64,000 bases of DNA from Salipaludibacillus neizhouensis (GCF_002886185.1 NZ_KZ614146.1:1102098-1166097); one strand, 5' to 3'. Shown: positions 10,336 through 18,821, counted from the stretch's first letter. The notes: generated by a model from the letters alone, not told the origin. Program-made: numbers and translations.

Positions 10336-10348
10336 TTATGTTAAAATT
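10336..10348 (+). promoter_or_regulatory. possible extended -10 promoter
   Basis: TTATGTTAAAATT contains TGTTAAAAT, which fits an extended -10 element. The same string precedes the genes at 14735 and 17666. Here it stands before the GNAT stump. Confidence 0.4.
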
Positions 10349-10436
10349 AACAAAGTGAGTTTTTCAGGATAGCTACTTTTAGAAGAATCCATTGCAGTTA
10401 AGAGGTAATACTTCATTTTGAAGTGGGAGGGAAAAG

Positions 10437-10511
10437 ATGGTTCCTACATTAGAGACTAAACGATTGTTATTAAGAGAAATTTCAATGGATGATGCGGAAG
10501 AAGATAGCTAG
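10437..10511 (+). pseudogene. N-terminal stump of a GNAT acetyltransferase
   Basis: After a good ribosome binding site (GTGGGAGGGAAAAG), the ATG opens a 24-codon frame reading PTLETKRLLLREISMDDAEE. This is the standard N-terminus of RimJ/RimL-type N-acetyltransferases. A stop follows at once and no further acetyltransferase sequence is found downstream. The gene has lost all but its first strand and helix, presumably by deletion. Confidence 0.75.
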
Positions 10512-10590
10512 GATTATATAATACTAAAATAATTTAGAGCTCTCCTTGCTTAACCTTTGTGTTGCGATTTTTGAGGGGTGTTGATATCGT

Positions 10591-11166
10591 ATGATCAAAA
10601 ATATATTTCGAGGAATGGCTATAGGAATTACCGAAACTGTTCCTGGTGTGAGCGGCAGTACAATTGCAATGATTTTAGGTATTTATGAAAAGCTCATCTA
10701 TTCTCTCAGTATTTTAACTAGCCATGAAAGAAAAGAGGCAATGCCCTTTTTAATAACCTTTGGTTTGGGGATGGTCATCGGTTTTGCTTTATCTATAAAC
10801 ATTATAAACTATTTATTACATACTTACCGGACACCTACGCTCATGTTTTTTGTTGGAATCATTGTTGCTTTTATACCTTTTCTATGGAAAGAAGCTAATA
10901 ATCATGCTAAAACAAATTTGACGATGAAACACTACCTCATTATTACTCTATTTGTATGCCTGGTTGTTTTAGGTCAGCTGTTAGGCGGATCGAACACTTT
11001 GGAAATGTCTAACCTTTCATTAGGTAATTATTTATTCCTTGTGTCCGCGGGTTTTATTGCAAGTACAGCACTTGTACTACCTGGTATAAGTGGAGCTTTA
11101 ATGTTAACTATATTAGGTATTTATGAAATAGCTACCGCCGCTGTTATTTCATTATACATTAGTTAG
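10591..11166 (+). CDS. DUF368 (PopT-type) polyprenyl-phosphate transporter, C-terminally truncated
   Basis: A 191-residue membrane protein of the DUF368 family, whose characterised members (PopT) recycle undecaprenyl phosphate across the membrane for cell-wall synthesis. The two internal family repeats are visible: GITETVPGVSGSTIAMILGIYE near the N-terminus and ASTALVLPGISGALMLTILGIYE near the C-terminus. Relatives are usually 260-300 residues. Here the protein stops 14 residues after the second LGIYE, lacking the last helices, and a terminator follows immediately. It may be a deletion product and inactive, or a natural short form. GAGGGGTG precedes the ATG. Confidence 0.85.
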   Translation: MIKNIFRGMAIGITETVPGVSGSTIAMILGIYEKLIYSLSILTSHERKEAMPFLITFGLGMVIGFALSINIINYLLHTYRTPTLMFFVGIIVAFIPFLWKEANNHAKTNLTMKHYLIITLFVCLVVLGQLLGGSNTLEMSNLSLGNYLFLVSAGFIASTALVLPGISGALMLTILGIYEIATAAVISLYIS

Positions 11167-11167
11167 A

Positions 11168-11196
11168 TGACCAATTTATATTTGACTTGGTCTTTT
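11168..11196 (+). terminator. terminator after the DUF368 gene
   Basis: GACCAA pairs with TTGGTC across TTTATATTTGAC, followed by TTTTTC. It begins right at the stop codon. Confidence 0.75.
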
Positions 11197-11368
11197 TCTA
11201 ATTGTCTATATATAAAGGATGTTAACATATTGTAAAAAACAATATAGCGAATTATTGATTATTTCTTGCAATCAAGTGATTTTTTTAGTATTATCGTTTC
11301 ATAGCTAACGATTATGAAAATTCAAAAGGTGGTGGATCACGATACATTCATTTAATGATCTGGGAGAG

Positions 11369-11854
11369 TTGCTGGAAGAAGAGAAGGACACGATCAACCG
11401 CTTATCTAAAATGCCGTTGGGTTCACTTGATTTGGATGCTGTTTCCGTCGTTACGAACATATACCGGGTTGCACAAGGGTTAAGAAATAAAATGGAACGC
11501 GAAGTATTATCGAAATACGGACTATCGTGGACATCTTTTTCGATACTTTATGATTTGTCTATTTGGAAGGCAATAGAAACAAAAAAGTTAGCAGAATCTG
11601 CGGCGGTATCAAAAGCCACAATAAGTAATATAACAAAAACATTAGAAAAAAAAGAACTTTGTTATCGAAAAACGGATACGAGAGACAGAAGAATTACCTA
11701 TGTAATGATTACAGCTAAAGGGATACAAGTAATGGAAGAATTATACCCTGAATTTCATAAAAGGGAAGTTGAAATTGTCTCTGGTTTAACTGTAAATGAA
11801 CAGAAAAGTGTCACTGAATTGCTAAGGAAAGTTATCAGGAAAAATCAGTTTTAG
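11369..11854 (+). CDS. ywaE: MarR-family transcriptional regulator
   Basis: A regulator of at least 161 residues. It has a dimerisation helix, then a winged helix-turn-helix (TKKLAESAAVSKATISNITKTL, with wing DTRDRRITYVMIT). The N-terminus is uncertain. TTG at 11369 has no well-spaced ribosome binding site, whereas AAAGGTGGTG lies at 11325-11334 in the same open frame, so translation could begin around 11339-11345 at a rare codon (ATA/ATT) and give RYIHSFNDLGEL in front. Its position upstream of tyrZ matches ywaE of B. subtilis. The ligand and targets are unknown. Confidence 0.85.
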   Translation: MLEEEKDTINRLSKMPLGSLDLDAVSVVTNIYRVAQGLRNKMEREVLSKYGLSWTSFSILYDLSIWKAIETKKLAESAAVSKATISNITKTLEKKELCYRKTDTRDRRITYVMITAKGIQVMEELYPEFHKREVEIVSGLTVNEQKSVTELLRKVIRKNQF

Positions 11855-11879
11855 TTTTGATACAAATGAATAGTGTAAA

Positions 11880-12106
11880 AAGTGATGATAGGAAAATAGT
11901 AGGGCTTACCTCCCTGTTTCAGAGAGTCGATGGTTGGTGTGAATCGATGCAAAGGTAATACGAATTACATTCCTAGAGCTTTCTTTGTAAAACTTCAATT
12001 GCAAAGAACGGACGAGCCGTTAATCGTGAGTGGAAGACCAGATTCTTTAAGAAGGGTGGAACCGCGTGATAAAATCACGTCCCTTTATGAAGGGTGTGGT
12101 TTTTAA
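11880..12106 (+). ncRNA. T-box leader (tyrosine) of tyrZ
   Basis: The region contains the T-box sequence AAGGGTGGAACCGCG (12052-12066) and an upstream stem I with AGAGAGTCGATGGTTGGTG. A specifier region reads GAATTACATTCC, in which TAC (11966-11968) is a tyrosine codon; a second TAC lies seven bases earlier. A terminator with stem AATCACGTCCCTT / AAGGGTGTGGTT ends in TTTTT. Uncharged tRNA-Tyr should bind, favour the antiterminator and allow tyrZ transcription. Confidence 0.93.
12071..12105 (+). terminator. T-box terminator
   Basis: AATCACGTCCCTT and AAGGGTGTGGTT pair imperfectly around TATG, followed by TTTTT. Its 5' arm overlaps the antiterminator partner of the T-box. Confidence 0.8.
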
Positions 12107-12116
12107 TTTACAGATA

Positions 12117-12266
12117 AGAAAGTATAAGTTGACAGCTATCTTTACGCCACGCGTGTCAAGGGAAACCCACCTCCTTTCGAGTAGCACCTACACGCACTTC
12201 GTAGGTGCTACTCGGGGGTGGCGAAAGATATGCTGTATTTAATAAAAGACGCTACGCGTTTTTCTT
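12117..12266 (+). repeat. ~150-bp structured repeat, full copy A
   Basis: It begins near TATAAGTTGACAGCTATC, has a central perfect palindrome GAGTAGCACCTAC / GTAGGTGCTACTC (12179-12213) and ends with TTTAATAAAAGACG...CGTTTTTCTTA, a terminator-like hairpin. A near-identical copy is at 15037-15190 and partial copies occur at 19806, 39426 and 49411. This copy lies between the T-box terminator and the tyrZ start, so it is part of the tyrZ leader. Confidence 0.85.
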
Positions 12267-12280
12267 AGGAGGTTATGTAG

Positions 12281-13525
12281 ATGGAAAATGTAATGGAACA
12301 ACTGAATGTTGAACAAACAGCGGAAGTAAAAAGGCAAATGACGTTTTACAAGCAAGGTGTAAAAGAGATTATTCCTACAGAGGAGTTAGAGGTGAAGGTG
12401 GCACATTCCGTAATCAAGAATCAGCCACTTAAAATAAAATTAGGATTAGATCCATCAGCTCCAGATGTCCATTTAGGTCATACAGTAGTTTTAAATAAGC
12501 TTAGACAGTTTCAAGATAACGGACACATCATTCAATTGCTGATTGGTGATTTTACAGGAAAGATTGGAGATCCAACAGGGAAGTCTGTTGCTAGAAAACA
12601 ATTAACAGATGAGGAAGTAAAGCATAATGCAAAGACGTACTTCGAACAATTTGGCAAGATTGTTGATATGGAAAAAGTAGAGCTTCATTTTAATTCTAAG
12701 TGGCTTTCTAAATTAAATTTTGAAGATGTGAACCAGCTGGCTGGGAAAATTACCGTTGCAAGGCTGATGGAAAGGGATGATTTTGAAGAACGCATGGCTC
12801 TTGGAAAACCCATATCACTGCATGAATTCTTCTACCCGTTAATGCAAGGCTATGATTCCGTGGAATTAGAATGTGATATTGAGCTTGGAGGAACGGACCA
12901 GCATTTTAACATTCTTATGGGAAGACATTTCCAAGAGAAATACGGTAAAAATAAACAAGTGGCGATGTTAATGCCATTATTAGAAGGCCTTGACGGTGTA
13001 GAAAAAATGTCTAAATCAAAGAAAAACTACATTGGTATTGATGAAAAGGCTCAAGAGATGTACGGGAAGACAATGTCTATCCCCGATGTATTAATAGGTA
13101 AATACTTTGAACTAGTAACAGATTTTTCACCTGAACAGGTAAACGAAATAAAAGCTGAGTTAGAATCAGGTAAATTACATCCAAGGGATGCAAAAATGTT
13201 ATTAGGAAAGACCATCGTGCGTATGTACCACGGAGAAGAAGAAGCTGAAAAGGCAGAACAGCATTTTATCTCTGTTTTTCAACAAAGATCGTTACCTGAC
13301 GACATTCCAGTAGTTGAATGGAATGGAAATAATGAAATGCCTATCTTAGATCTTCTTGTTGAGTTGCAGTTGTTAAGTTCTAAAAGTGAGGCCCGCAAAA
13401 TGATTGATAATAGGGGTGTCAAACTTAATGGAAAAACGATAGAAGATACTAAAATACAGCTTACAATGATTGAAGATTTAATTGTTCAGGTAGGTAAACG
13501 TAAATTCGTAAAAATAAAGCTCTAA
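12281..13525 (+). CDS. tyrZ: tyrosyl-tRNA synthetase, TyrZ type
   Basis: A 414-residue class I aminoacyl-tRNA synthetase that charges tRNA-Tyr in the cytosol. The nucleotide-binding HIGH-type motif is HLGH (after GLDPSAPDV), the KMSKS loop is EKMSKSKKN, and the C-terminal ~60 residues form an S4-like RNA-binding domain ([18 protein letters not shown]). The [13 protein letters not shown] block and the length identify the TyrZ subgroup rather than the main TyrS. TTAGGAGGTTATGTAG precedes the ATG; a second Met five residues in is possible. It is controlled by a T-box and preceded by a MarR gene, as in B. subtilis. Confidence 0.97.
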   Translation: MENVMEQLNVEQTAEVKRQMTFYKQGVKEIIPTEELEVKVAHSVIKNQPLKIKLGLDPSAPDVHLGHTVVLNKLRQFQDNGHIIQLLIGDFTGKIGDPTGKSVARKQLTDEEVKHNAKTYFEQFGKIVDMEKVELHFNSKWLSKLNFEDVNQLAGKITVARLMERDDFEERMALGKPISLHEFFYPLMQGYDSVELECDIELGGTDQHFNILMGRHFQEKYGKNKQVAMLMPLLEGLDGVEKMSKSKKNYIGIDEKAQEMYGKTMSIPDVLIGKYFELVTDFSPEQVNEIKAELESGKLHPRDAKMLLGKTIVRMYHGEEEAEKAEQHFISVFQQRSLPDDIPVVEWNGNNEMPILDLLVELQLLSSKSEARKMIDNRGVKLNGKTIEDTKIQLTMIEDLIVQVGKRKFVKIKL

Positions 13526-13530
13526 ATCCA

Positions 13531-13556
13531 CGAGGGGTTATCATCCCTCGATTAAT
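13531..13556 (+). terminator. terminator after tyrZ
   Basis: CGAGGG and CCCTCG pair across GTTATCAT, followed by ATTAATTT. Confidence 0.7.
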
Positions 13557-13590
13557 TTTATGAAATATAAAAGAGATAGCAGGTGTAAAT

Positions 13591-14427
13591 ATGCAAAAAG
13601 TTATTTTCATAGATGTTGATGGGACGCTCGTTAATGATCATGGTGTGATTCCAGAATCAGCAAAGCTTGCGATCCGAAAAGCTAGGGATAACGGTCACCT
13701 TGTTTTTATATGTACAGGTCGGTCAAAAGCTGAGCTATTTCCCGAAATACTAGAAGCTGGATTTGATGGTATTATTGGCGCAGCTGGGGGATATATCGAA
13801 GTAGGCAGTGAAATTATATTACACGAACAAGTGAAAAAAGAGGATGTCGAACACCTCGTACAATTTTTTACCGAACACGAGATAGATTTTTATTTAGAAT
13901 CAAATGGAGGTTTATTTGCGAGTAAACATTGCAAAAAACGTATCGGTAGCCTTATACAAAACTTATTAGCTGAAAAACCTGAAGATAAAGAGGAAATTGA
14001 AAAGGGATTGCAGCCATTTCATGATTGTTTAATTGAGGGAGAAGATTTAGTAAGAGAGGACATTAATAAGATATCCTTTTTAGGTTCAAATTTACCTCTT
14101 GAGAGAATAACTCAAGAATTTGCCTCAACATTCAATGTAATTCCTAGTACAGTGCCTTCATTCGGCAATAATAGTGGGGAATTATCTGTTCCTGGGATCC
14201 ATAAAGCAACAGCCATTGCAAAGTTGCTACAGCATTTAACAATGGATAAAATAGATACCTTTGCATACGGAGATGGTTTGAATGATTTAGAAATGCTTGA
14301 ATTTGTTCAACATGGTATTGCCATGGGTAACGCAAAAGATGCCATTAAAAAAGTAGCTGACGATATTACCGATACACACGATGAGAATGGTATTTATAAT
14401 AGTTTTAAAAAATATGGTTTGATATAA
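13591..14427 (+). CDS. HAD superfamily (Cof-type) phosphatase
   Basis: A 278-residue cytosolic phosphatase of the Cof/subfamily IIB haloacid dehalogenase group, which acts on sugar phosphates, nucleotides or cofactor phosphates. Motif I is IDVDGTL (nucleophile Asp8, acid Asp10), motif II is ICTGRS, and motif III/IV is the late GDGLNDLEML. The cap domain lies between about residues 85 and 190. The ATG follows AGCAGGTGTAAAT. It follows tyrZ after a terminator and has its own terminator, so it is probably monocistronic. The substrate cannot be predicted. Confidence 0.9.
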   Translation: MQKVIFIDVDGTLVNDHGVIPESAKLAIRKARDNGHLVFICTGRSKAELFPEILEAGFDGIIGAAGGYIEVGSEIILHEQVKKEDVEHLVQFFTEHEIDFYLESNGGLFASKHCKKRIGSLIQNLLAEKPEDKEEIEKGLQPFHDCLIEGEDLVREDINKISFLGSNLPLERITQEFASTFNVIPSTVPSFGNNSGELSVPGIHKATAIAKLLQHLTMDKIDTFAYGDGLNDLEMLEFVQHGIAMGNAKDAIKKVADDITDTHDENGIYNSFKKYGLI

Positions 14428-14560
14428 AAATCATTTGAGTAGTCCTGTTCTAGCCCTTTGGGAGTGCACGAATAGTGATTCAAAATATTTATTGTGGCAA
14501 GTGATTAGTTTTATATTAGGGTTTAAAATGATTACCTATTGAAAACAAAGGTTGATCTAA

Positions 14561-14602
14561 AATGTCTTTCAAATTGCAAGATAATTTGAGAGGCATTTTT
14601 TA
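14561..14602 (+). terminator. terminator after the HAD gene
   Basis: AATGTCTTTCAAATT pairs with AATTTGAGAGGCATT, followed by TTTTATTT. The design closely resembles the hairpin at 17433-17474. Confidence 0.85.
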
Positions 14603-14675
14603 TTTGTGGAGTTTGAATGAGATTACCAAGGTAGTAGTATATCATAATGATTAGACAAATATGGCAAATGGGTAT

Positions 14676-14689
14676 TTATGTTAAAATTG
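14676..14689 (+). promoter_or_regulatory. possible extended -10 promoter
   Basis: TTATGTTAAAATTGG, with TGTTAAAAT as an extended -10 element, about 45 bases before the next gene. It shares this string with 10336 and 17538. Confidence 0.45.
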
Positions 14690-14734
14690 GTGGAGAGGTA
14701 AAAATAGGATTGTCGAGTGAAAAAGGGGGAACTT

Positions 14735-15034
14735 ATGAAATTACCAACCTGTTGGTCGTGTTCTTACGGTTTTAAATGGAGCGAATTACTAATTGTTATG
14801 GATGGGAGAAAACAATGCCCTCATTGCTCTAGTAAACAATACTTTACTGCTCATAGTATTTTCAAGTCAAGTGTCGTTGCTGTTCCTTTAGTGTTTATCC
14901 CGTTTATCTTAAAGCTATTAAATACTTCCTGGACGATGATGATTTTTATAGCTTTTCTTTTACTCATGATTTATATTGTTTGTTTACCTTTCCTATATGA
15001 ATTTACTAACGAGCAACAGCATTTTTTTAAGTGA
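14735..15034 (+). CDS. CXXC-20-CXXC small membrane protein
   Basis: A 99-residue protein. The N-terminal zinc-ribbon-like part has CWSC and CPHC pairs about 20 residues apart, followed by two hydrophobic helices (residues ~48-64 and ~68-88). This matches the small Bacillaceae family named for its cxxc_20_cxxc motif (TIGR04104), of unknown role. The ATG after AAAAGGGGGAACTT is preferred over an upstream GTG. The metal site probably faces the cytosol. Confidence 0.85.
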   Translation: MKLPTCWSCSYGFKWSELLIVMDGRKQCPHCSSKQYFTAHSIFKSSVVAVPLVFIPFILKLLNTSWTMMIFIAFLLLMIYIVCLPFLYEFTNEQQHFFK

Positions 15035-15036
15035 TA

Positions 15037-15190
15037 AGAATTTATATAATTGGCAGCTACCTTCACACCGCGCGTATCAAGGTAAACCCATTCTCCTATC
15101 GAGTAGCACCTACACGGACTACGTAGGTGCTACTCGCGGCGGTTGAAGCTGACGCTGCATTTAATAAAAGACGGCTATGCCGTTTTTCTT
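15037..15190 (+). repeat. ~150-bp structured repeat, full copy B
   Basis: It has the same order of parts as the copy at 12117-12266: TTATATAATTGGCAGCTACC start, palindrome GAGTAGCACCTAC / GTAGGTGCTACTC (15099-15135), and a TTTAATAAAAGACGGC...GCCGTTTTTCTTA end. It may end the transcript of the preceding gene through its last hairpin. Confidence 0.85.
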
Positions 15191-15242
15191 AAGTGAGTTC
15201 ATAAAAAACTTTGAATATTTAGAAGTTAGGGAGGTAGACATT

Positions 15243-15788
15243 GTGGATAGTACGATGAAAAAAGAATTCGAAAGATCAAAGTCAAAGGATAAAGTAGAAC
15301 GCTATGAAGCGTACCACAATATTTTAAAAGCAACCGAACAAGAAGTAGATTGGGCCTATGAAATTTGGGAGCAATTGCTAGAGGATTTAACACATAAAGA
15401 CAACCATCAACGCTCTAGAGCTGCACAATATTTGGCCAATCTAGCGATAAGCGATCCAGAGAAGAGAATGATAAAAGACTTTCCTCGGCTGTGGGAAGTA
15501 ACCAAAGATGAAAAGTTTGTTACTGCAAGGCATTGCCTACAATCTATTTGGAAAGTAGGACTTGCTGGGACTGCACAAAAAGAGATGGTCATGGAATATA
15601 TGGTTGATCGTTTTGAAAATGGAACAGATGAAAAAAATTATACTTTAATTCGTTCAGATATTCTGCAAAACATGAGATATTTATACGATACCTTAGAAGA
15701 TGAGGACATAAAAGTAAAAGCTATGCAGGTAATTGAAACAGTGGATGAGAGTAAATATAAGAAAAAATATGCAAGTATATGGAAATGA
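15243..15788 (+). CDS. hypothetical all-helical, HEAT-like protein
   Basis: A 181-residue soluble protein made almost wholly of predicted amphipathic helices (SRAAQYLANLAISDPEKRM, TARHCLQSIWKVGLAGTAQ, VKAMQVIETVDESKYKKKY). This pattern suggests HEAT-like repeats used for protein contacts. GTG after AGGGAGGTAGACATT is chosen as start because the ribosome binding site is strong and correctly spaced; an ATG five codons later is the alternative. No catalytic motif is visible, and the family is not recognised with certainty. Confidence 0.75.
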   Translation: MDSTMKKEFERSKSKDKVERYEAYHNILKATEQEVDWAYEIWEQLLEDLTHKDNHQRSRAAQYLANLAISDPEKRMIKDFPRLWEVTKDEKFVTARHCLQSIWKVGLAGTAQKEMVMEYMVDRFENGTDEKNYTLIRSDILQNMRYLYDTLEDEDIKVKAMQVIETVDESKYKKKYASIWK

Positions 15789-15892
15789 ACCAAAAGAGAT
15801 AATTATGTTTATATAGACGACCGTAACCCTCCGCTATATTCATATGCAGCGGAGGAAAGGAAAGAGGCTGTTAATACTCTAAGGGGGTTTCA

Positions 15893-16294
15893 ATGGCACA
15901 ATACACAGGATTTGTTATAACATTGGGGTTCATATTTATCATCGTGATTTTCAACAAATATATGTTTTGGTGGGGCAAAAGCGTAATTATTACTTATTAT
16001 TTGGTCGTTTCCTATTTTTTTATAACGGTTAAGAACAGAATTGATGAAAAATATGAGGACATTCTCCCTGTTCCAGAGGAATATTGGGATCAAAATACAG
16101 GATGGGTTGGCACGATAACTAATTATCTATTTTTACCTTTAATAGGTATCATCGTTTTTATTTATTTCAGGTGGTTTACCAAGGCTCGCACTAAAAAGGG
16201 GAAGGTACTTATTTTATTAAGTGTCATTCCTGCAACTGTCGTCTATGTTTTATTTAGCTTCTTGTTTTCTTTCGTGTACGGATACAGACCTTAA
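15893..16294 (+). CDS. hypothetical membrane protein with three or four helices
   Basis: A 133-residue protein with hydrophobic segments at about residues 6-20, 28-46, 75-93 and 105-127, and a hydrophilic loop (KNRIDEKYEDILPVPEEYW) in the middle. AAGGGGGTTTCA precedes the ATG. No motif points to a function. It lies between unrelated small genes on the same strand. Confidence 0.75.
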   Translation: MAQYTGFVITLGFIFIIVIFNKYMFWWGKSVIITYYLVVSYFFITVKNRIDEKYEDILPVPEEYWDQNTGWVGTITNYLFLPLIGIIVFIYFRWFTKARTKKGKVLILLSVIPATVVYVLFSFLFSFVYGYRP

Positions 16295-16363
16295 GATTAA
16301 TTTAAGCGCGGAAAACTGGTTATAGAAAAGTGGTTATAAAGATAAAAATGGATTGGAGTTTTA

Positions 16364-17248
16364 ATGATGAGAAAAGTAATTTTAGCAGGAGGAACAGGTT
16401 TCATAGGTGAATATTTTAAAACTAAATTTGACGAGCTTGGATATGACGTGAAAATTATATCGAGACAACCTCAGTACATTTCCTGGGATGATACATCTGG
16501 AATAATAGAAGCATTAGAAGGTGCAGAACTTCTGGTTAATCTGGCTGGAAAATCAGTGAATTGCCGATATAATGAAGAAAATAAAAAGGAAATCATAAAT
16601 TCAAGGGTCAAGACAACTACTATTCTTGGAGAGTGTATATTGGCTTGCGAAAAACCACCTGAAGTTTGGATGAATTCGAGCACAGCTACTATTTATCGAC
16701 ACGCGGAAGATCGTCCGATGTCAGAAGAAAATGGGGAGATAGGTTCAGGATTTTCAGTTGATGTTGCTTTACACTGGGAGAAAACTTTCTTTGCATATGA
16801 CTTACCAAAAACAAGAAAAGTCGCTCTCCGCACTGCTATTGTACTCGGTAAAGAGGGAGGAGTCATGACTCCATATCGAAACTTAGTGAAGTTTGGGCTT
16901 GGTGGTATCCAGGGAACAGGAAAACAAAAATTTAGCTGGATCCACATAGAAGATCTATTGCAAATTGTGCTTTTTCTAAAGGGAAGAGAGGATCTTAGTG
17001 GCGTATTTAATTGTTCGTCGCCAAATCCTGTAACTAATCAAGAGCTTATGAAATCATTACGAACGGAAATGAATAAGTCGTTTGGTTTACCTGCCCCAAA
17101 ATGGATACTGGAAATAGGATCGGCTATGATAAGGACGGAAACAGAACTGGTTTTGAAAAGCCGCTGGGTTATTCCAGAACGACTGGAACGAGAAGGATTC
17201 ACGTTTACTTTCAATACACTTCATAAGACGTTGCAGGACGTTTTATAA
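16364..17248 (+). CDS. yfhF: TIGR01777-family NAD(P)-dependent epimerase-like protein
   Basis: A 294-residue protein of the atypical short-chain dehydrogenase/reductase group (SDR39U1, TIGR01777). The nucleotide-binding GGTGFIGEYF lies near the N-terminus, followed by LVNLAGKSVNCRYNEENKKEI. The conserved middle WMNSSTATIYRH and late FSWIHIEDLL blocks are present, as is a C-terminal DUF1731-like tail. The substrate is unknown for the family. Two ATGs follow GGAG: the first is 5 bases away, the second 8, so residue 1 may be the second Met. B. subtilis YfhF is the likely counterpart. Confidence 0.9.
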   Translation: MMRKVILAGGTGFIGEYFKTKFDELGYDVKIISRQPQYISWDDTSGIIEALEGAELLVNLAGKSVNCRYNEENKKEIINSRVKTTTILGECILACEKPPEVWMNSSTATIYRHAEDRPMSEENGEIGSGFSVDVALHWEKTFFAYDLPKTRKVALRTAIVLGKEGGVMTPYRNLVKFGLGGIQGTGKQKFSWIHIEDLLQIVLFLKGREDLSGVFNCSSPNPVTNQELMKSLRTEMNKSFGLPAPKWILEIGSAMIRTETELVLKSRWVIPERLEREGFTFTFNTLHKTLQDVL

Positions 17249-17432
17249 TAAATCAAAACATTACTCCTTTGAAGAAATTACATACTTGTGTACAGGGAGC
17301 AAATAGTTATAGAGTCCTGTGAGAGCCTGGAGAATGACTAGAAAATGACAAGGTTTAAGAGGCTTAATTGTCAGGATTTAAAGATTCATTCAGCCAGAAT
17401 AATTTATAACAAGTGGTATAAAAAGTGTTAGG

Positions 17433-17474
17433 AATGCCTCTTAAATTAAATGTTGATTTGGTAGGCATTTTGAT
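17433..17474 (+). terminator. terminator after yfhF
   Basis: AATGCCTCTTAAATT pairs with GATTTGGTAGGCATT, followed by TTGATT. It resembles the hairpin at 14561. Confidence 0.7.
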
Positions 17475-17665
17475 TCGTTTATAAGATTTTCGGTATAGGC
17501 TGATATTTGTATAATGAGTGAAAAGGGTAATTGGTTATTTATGTTAAAATTAGTGTAGAGGAACACAGACATTGTGAAAAGATATTAATCTAGTGATATT
17601 CTTTATTTGTAGTCTATTATCTTTTTTAACATTCCGTGAAATAACTCCTGTCAGGAGGAATATAA
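17475..17665. other. leader of the lipoprotein gene with possible promoter
   Basis: The region contains TTATTTATGTTAAAATTAG (extended -10 candidate, 17534-17552), the same string as before 14735. The gene-proximal end holds CAGGAGGAATATAA. The stretch before it, 17249-17432, shows nothing recognisable. Confidence 0.45.
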
Positions 17666-18103
17666 GTGAAAAAATATCTATTTGTGATTACATTTTTTAG
17701 TATTTTTTTGTTTGGATGTCAACAGGGGGCTCTTACAAATGGTAATGATTCTACAAAAGATAGAGTCTATAGCAGCTTATGGGATGAGAATAGTATCAAT
17801 GTCAAACAGAAAAAAGACAACGGGAACTACGCTACAATAAATGAAATTCAGGCGAATGATCAAGTGGAAACTCTTATTGAAGCTTTGAAAAACGCTGACT
17901 GGCAGGAAAATGTGGAAGTGGATATTGGTCCCCCTGATTTTCGCTTTACTTGGAATTCATATAATCACAGCGTTAGGAGAAACCGAGATTATAATAGAAT
18001 AGAATTAAAAATTGAGGGACAATCGAATTACGGAACATTGTCTAAAAACTCTTCTGAAATTGTATATGAGATCCTAACAGATAAAAAATGGGAAGCTGAA
18101 TAG
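17666..18103 (+). CDS. hypothetical lipoprotein
   Basis: A 145-residue secreted lipoprotein. It has a positively charged start and a hydrophobic core ending in LFGC (Cys18), the lipobox. The mature part is hydrophilic (VYSSLWDENSINVKQKK, then EALKNADWQENVEVDIGPPD), without cysteines or known motifs. GTG follows CAGGAGGAATATAA. It is probably anchored to the outer face of the membrane; the function is not recognised. Confidence 0.8.
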   Translation: MKKYLFVITFFSIFLFGCQQGALTNGNDSTKDRVYSSLWDENSINVKQKKDNGNYATINEIQANDQVETLIEALKNADWQENVEVDIGPPDFRFTWNSYNHSVRRNRDYNRIELKIEGQSNYGTLSKNSSEIVYEILTDKKWEAE

Positions 18104-18148
18104 TATTGGGAGCAGAGGTGTTGAAGAAATAAGAAGGGTAAGATTTTT

Positions 18149-18379
18149 ATGCAAACAATTTTAACGAACATAGCAATTGCTATAGTGACAGTTTTTATAT
18201 TAGTTTATGTAGTAGATAATCTGATGATTGGAATTATTCCTTTAGTTAGTCTCTGGGTAGTCAATAATTATATTCGAGAATTGGAAATGAAAACGAAAGT
18301 TGATATAAAAATGAAAAAAATAGGGACTATCTGTTATTTTTTTACTGTAATTATAGGCTTTTTAATATTCTTCTTATAG
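18149..18379 (+). CDS. small membrane protein, two or three helices
   Basis: A 76-residue protein with hydrophobic segments around residues 5-35 (possibly two helices) and 57-76, joined by a charged loop (RELEMKTKVDIKMKK). AAGAAGGGTAAG precedes the ATG. Forty-five bases separate it from the lipoprotein gene, so the two could be co-transcribed. No family is recognised. Confidence 0.65.
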   Translation: MQTILTNIAIAIVTVFILVYVVDNLMIGIIPLVSLWVVNNYIRELEMKTKVDIKMKKIGTICYFFTVIIGFLIFFL

Positions 18380-18490
18380 GTCAAGTTAAGTTGCTAGATA
18401 GTACCAGTTCCTGTTTACCTCGTTATTGGGAGCGGATTATATTCGTGCACGATAACTGTATTTTTTTACTCTAAATTGGAGGAGATATGT

Positions 18491-18787
18491 TTGATAGTAG
18501 AAGCCGTAATGTTAAATGTTAAGCGAGGAATGGAAGATGATTACGAGGAAGCATTTAGGGAAGCCGCAAAAATCATTTCATCTAGGAAAGGTTACATATC
18601 TCACGAATTACAGCGATGCCTAGAAGTGAAAGGGAAATATTTACTGTTAGTGAAGTGGGAAACATTAGATGATCATACAGTTGGATTTAGACAATCGGAA
18701 GAGTATCAAGAGTGGAAGAGGCAATTGCATCATTTCTATGATCCATTTCCAACAGTGGAACATTTTGAAAAAGTACCTGTTTCATAG
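18491..18787 (+). CDS. antibiotic biosynthesis monooxygenase (ABM) domain protein
   Basis: A 98-residue ferredoxin-like protein of the ABM/YgiN type (VEAVMLNVKRGMEDDYEEAF, GYISHELQRCLEVKGKYLLLVKWET, HFYDPFPTVEHF). Such dimeric cytosolic proteins include quinol monooxygenases and haem-degrading enzymes. TTG after TTGGAGGAGATATG is preferred as start, giving the usual N-terminus just before the first strand. The haem-binding Asn of IsdG types is not evident, so the activity is open. Confidence 0.85.
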   Translation: MIVEAVMLNVKRGMEDDYEEAFREAAKIISSRKGYISHELQRCLEVKGKYLLLVKWETLDDHTVGFRQSEEYQEWKRQLHHFYDPFPTVEHFEKVPVS

Positions 18788-18821
18788 TTTGACGGAATTG
18801 GGGGGGGATTTGTCGGTGTAA

